Assembly: GCA_031308135.1 (NCBI GenBank)
Contig: JAHLJT010000631.1
Span: 173,745,282 to 173,809,281 of the forward strand
From: Acheta domesticus
Lineage: Eukaryota; Arthropoda; Insecta; Orthoptera; Gryllidae
DNA length: 64,000 bases
Direction of reading: 5' to 3'
Position numbers and translations under genes: made by a program. Under the pieces are notes generated by a model. That model was not told where the DNA came from. It saw nothing but the letters and a program-made list of their open reading frames with translations, and searched no databases. This document shows positions 60,830 to 64,000 of the stretch, in pieces. Position 1 is the stretch's first letter. Every line of letters begins with the position of its first letter.

Positions 60830-62055
60830 TCAATCATTCAGTTCTAAAGTGCCTTCCCTTACCGTTGTAAACCTGTACATCAGATAATTTTTCAGTTAAA
60901 TTTGGACAATTTTAATGTACCTATAGAATTTGTTCTTATAACTGCAATGAAAGCGTTTGTTTCGTTTAGAGTATGTGAAGGAGCAAAACGTGAGAGTCAA
61001 CTTTAGAATGCGCACACCCTTTTGCAACAACATGTACCTTCCCCCTACTTTACTCACTAGAGAAAATATGTCACTTCTGAATTGTAATAATTCCTAGAAT
61101 ATTAATAATTCACTCAGAAATGATGTATTACATAAATAATGTTTTTCAATGGTAATTTAACATTTAAATATTGTTCTGTTTCCGAATTCCAGGAGTCACA
61201 TGTTGATTACCTGAACAAACAAATTAGTTATGTTTGAACCTTATGCTCATTATTCTATTTATCTGCTGATGTTAATTGTAAATACGCTACATTTGGTAAA
61301 TACAGAAAGTTGTACAACTTTGTAGACGCAGTAAATAAATTATGTAGGATGGATTATTTCAGATTATACTGATAAAATGAATGCAAAGATTTCGACGAGT
61401 GTAAAAATTTCAGATTTAATATTTCATCTCTGTCTTTCCTAATCCCATACTCTTTCGAAAAAAAAATTGTGAATGTCATTCCCTCCCACTCACATGATAG
61501 CTGATGATTACACAGCTCGTTGACGAGAACATTTAACGCCTACCAGGAACATTAGACAAGTCCAGGACTTCGCTGTGATTAAAAATGTTTCAAATTTTAT
61601 GTTCAAAATATCACAACTAAGTTGATGAAATTTACTTGCGAATACCTGCAGGAACATGTAAGAAAAATGTGTTTTTTTCTAAACTTTTCTGTGGCCTTTT
61701 ATTGCAGAGAAAAGACAATTGGAATGCACTTCTCGAGCAAACGGTCGTAACATCTTAAAGAGATATCGAAACAAAACTGTTTTATATTGTATTTTGAAAA
61801 TACTATAAATGGAAATAAAGGAAGTCGATTTTATACTAGAATGGAATCCTAGAACTAACAAAAGAATTATAATTATCTCATTTCTCAACCTTCCCAACTT
61901 GACCATTTCCCGTATATTTCGCTTTCGTTTTTCACGCCATTAATTAATTTTTCCTCGAGTCTTATGTTACAATAATAGTACATCAGAAAGAAGATAATAA
62001 AGAAACAACTATTTGGGAGAAAGTGAATCCCGAGATTCCGTGAAACTGATAAATT
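60830..62055. other. No recognisable feature
   Basis: A+T-rich sequence up to the first piece of the modular repeat. Confidence 0.35.
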
Positions 62056-62059
62056 TGAT

Positions 62060-62310
62060 TCGCCGAGAAATACAGGCAGTTTTTAATTTGTTTAAACACT
62101 TTTTCTCCAAAAAGGTCACCATTTTTTTTTGTATCAGAGTTTTACCTTGGATAGCGAAAGGACACTTAGGAGAATGGTACACGCCTCACTTTCGTTGATA
62201 TACCTGATTTTTCGAAAATTGCCGAAAAAGATTTGAATTTTAGCGACATCCTACAACTACAATTATAAAGAGTATTTCACTCGTGAAATTAAAAGCAATG
62301 GTGTTTAACT
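62060..62310 (+). repeat. Modular repeat, forward fragment
   Basis: Blocks CTTTTTCTCCAAAAAGGTCACC, TTTTTCGAAAATTGCCGAAA and CATCCTACAACTACAATTATAA follow the order of 36400-36590 in the forward copy. It lies just before the inverted copy, so the two face each other. Confidence 0.5.
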
Positions 62311-62509
62311 ATACGTGCAAAATGCCATAATCAGGACGATGTATCTCAAAAAAATTATTGCTTTTTCTATGCGATATTTCTTACCGCTCCTCCCTAAAGG
62401 CCAATTATAAGCTGCGACTCATCAATCTCAGGAGACGGTATGTATCGACCGCTGTGTATCAAAAAGCCGGCTATGTACTATAACATAACCTATTGTATTT
62501 TAACATACT

Positions 62510-63739
62510 CTCAGCTATTTTCAATGTTTCAAAAAAATTTAATAATATTTACAAATCGCTAGTAATGTGCATATTAAAGATTTCAGAGACCTTTCAAACA
62601 AATTACATTTGTGTAATTTTTGAAAAAACAAAAAAATACCCCCAAATGAACATTACGTCATATTAAAGAGTGCAACTAGCACTATCCGTTCCAAACGTTT
62701 GAAGAAAAAAATTGGAGCAATTTATAAGAAAATGGCGCTTGAGCGTTTCTTGAAATGCGGAGCTAGTTTTAAATTTTGAGCTAGTTTTCACAGAAAACGG
62801 TTGAATCTTCGACAAACTTTACTTGACATTATTAAAGCACATGTACTCATGAAATATAATAATATGAACAAATTGCTGCTAATGTAAATATGAACGGTGT
62901 GACAGACAAGTCGAAACAAATACGTTTTTGTAATTTTTGAAAAACCAAAGGAATAGAGCAGTACGGTGTCTATGGCATCTCAGAGTATATTTAGCACCAT
63001 CTCTACCAAAAGTTTAAAGAAAAAATTTTTGCGGGTTTTTGAGAAAATATTGTTTTTGTTATTTTTTAAAAGGACACAAATTGCACGTAATATTGCGCGA
63101 AAACTATTTTTTAAAAGATGTTCATGACATCAATTAAAGATCTCGCTAATTTTATTTGAAGGAGAAATCTCTTTAATTTTGTAGTTCTAGGAAAACGTCG
63201 AAAAAATTAAAATTTTGCAATTTTTAAAAATTCAGAGTTAACCGTGAAAATCGGATATATGCCATCTTTATAATTGTATTTTACTCTATTCTTACAATAA
63301 ATTTAAAGAAAAAAATTGGAGCCGTTTCTGAGAAAAGTTTGCAAATGTCCGGGGGCCTTCATGTAAAGTACCCTCCAAAATTAAAATATCGGTTTCAAAT
63401 TCAAGGGGCTATGAGATCAGCCAGATCGATCGGGCAGTATCAATTTTGGAGAAAATCGGTTGAATGGTTTAGTCGCTAGCGTTGTTCACATACGGACGGA
63501 CGGACGTTTTGCTTTCAATTGGGTTTTCGGTATCAAGGAACCACAAACTAAGGATTCTGGCTATACCACGTGTTAGGAGATTTTTCTTCATTCAGAATCT
63601 GGATTTATCCACTTTTTCGTTACCAGGGCCCTGTAATAAGAGCTTTTCTGCCGAAAATCCGCCGTTTTTTCGCGCATCATTACATACCTTTCCCTGTACT
63701 ATACATACGTATACGTACGTATAGTACACGTGAAAGTAA
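62510..63739 (-). repeat. Long modular non-coding repeat, inverted copy
   Basis: Reverse complement of 35979 to about 37200. It begins (minus strand) at TTACTTTC with CGTATACGTACGTATA-type palindrome, then GGGAAAGGTATGTAATG, GCGCGAAAAAACGGCGG, a short CCGT run, and CGCTAGCGACTAAACC. Modules with TTTTCT-AAA-GGCTCC-type openings end at about 63336, 63048 and 62734 (plus-strand coordinates). Block order and spacing match the forward copy; divergence is obvious but moderate. No open frame. Confidence 0.8.
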
Positions 63740-63744
63740 AAAGA

Positions 63745-63960
63745 ATGTATGACATCTCATGGTAATTCACGTCTAAAATTTTCACAACTTGTTTTCGGTG
63801 ATTTTAACATGGTGTAGTAAACTTCCAAAGCAATTAAAAGAGATCTACTCCACAAATGTTCCTTGTAAGTTCTTGCTTTCGAATAATTGAGAGACAAAGC
63901 CAAGCGACAAAGGGTAAGAAGGGGCAATGAAGATATCTTTCGTGGCAGTAGTGAGGAATG
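63745..63960. other. Intron sequence next to the splice donor
   Basis: No repeat or gene recognised between the inverted modular repeat and the donor at 63970. Confidence 0.35.
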
Positions 63961-63970
63961 CCGTACTTAC

Positions 63971-64000
63971 GAATGAAGGTGATGCACTCCTTGGTGGAAA
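63971..64000 (-). CDS. Partial upstream coding exon at window edge, with splice donor
   Basis: The last 40 bases read on the minus strand end in a consensus donor, GTAAGTACGG (63970-63961). The frame ending one base into a codon reads STKECITFI, with C or G at nearly every third position, the same codon bias as the exon at 1016-1938 and unlike the A+T-rich surroundings. The leftover base (C) joined to AG at 1938-1937 would make CAG (Gln), so the phase fits that exon exactly. The exon continues beyond the window, so only its 3' end is seen. Function unknown. The two other frames have poorer codon choice but cannot be excluded from so short a piece. Confidence 0.5.

Larger units (their letters stand above)
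1939..63970 (-). other. Inferred giant intron of the minus-strand gene
   Basis: Bounded by the donor at 63970-63969 and the acceptor at 1940-1939, both in phase 1. Between them I find no other segment with clear coding bias on the minus strand, only repeats, mobile-element remnants and non-coding C+G-rich islands. One or more small exons could have escaped notice, in which case this is several introns. The interval also contains plus-strand transposon fragments, which are passengers. Confidence 0.45.

Noticed and set aside
60615..60833. 72-codon minus-strand frame
   Set aside because: No recognisable domain or splice support on that strand.

Overview
This is a eukaryotic nuclear window, most likely from an insect or other arthropod with a large, repeat-rich genome. 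Reasons: long A+T-rich DNA without open frames, GT-AG splice signals, short C+G-rich islands, and a mixed set of mariner, hAT, piggyBac, PIF/Harbinger, LINE and tRNA-derived SINE remnants. There are no bacterial-type operons, no ribosome binding sites, no intact tRNA or rRNA genes and no CRISPR array. The species cannot be fixed from the sequence alone; the very C+G-rich coding exon in an A+T-rich background would suit a polyneopteran insect, but that is a weak inference.

Only one protein-coding gene is well supported, and it lies on the minus strand. Its last coding exon is at 1016-1938 (306 residues plus stop, 3' UTR running towards position 1). A second, partial exon enters at the other edge of the window (63971-64000) and ends in a consensus GTAAGT donor. 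Donor and acceptor share the same phase (one base of a split codon), so the simplest reading is that almost the whole window, about 62 kb, is one intron of this gene. I do not recognise the protein. It is low-complexity (Thr, Ala and Gly/Ser tracts), has two internal duplications and ends in a basic then acidic tail.

The intron holds three kinds of sequence. First, C+G-rich islands (about 6.7, 13.7, 15.7-17.3, 18.9, 20.8, 25.9, 30.2, 32.2, 32.8, 41.8, 49.8 and 55.6 kb), some with CGG runs, GC boxes, GATA sites or an initiator-like motif; these are candidate promoters or enhancers. Second, mobile elements, several with clean target-site duplications: a PIF/Harbinger MITE (7.0 kb), three hAT-like non-autonomous elements (39.6, 56.2 and 57.4 kb), two piggyBac-like remnants (26.1 and 38.3 kb, plus a lone end at 35.8 kb), an internally deleted mariner (11.2 kb), two decayed LINEs (44.3-46.2 and 52.0 kb), foldback MITEs (11.8 and 22.1 kb) and SINE-like pieces. 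Third, tandem repeats: 28-bp, 21-bp and 14-bp minisatellites, a GAA/GCACAAAA purine tract, TA, CGG and CCGTCTGT runs.

The most unusual structure is a long non-coding repeat built of about 305-bp modules. It occurs at 35979-37460 on the plus strand and again, inverted, at about 62510-63739, with a third partial forward copy at about 62060-62310. It has no open frame in any copy yet keeps its modular layout. The left edge of the window (1-515) carries another head-to-head palindromic repeat cluster.
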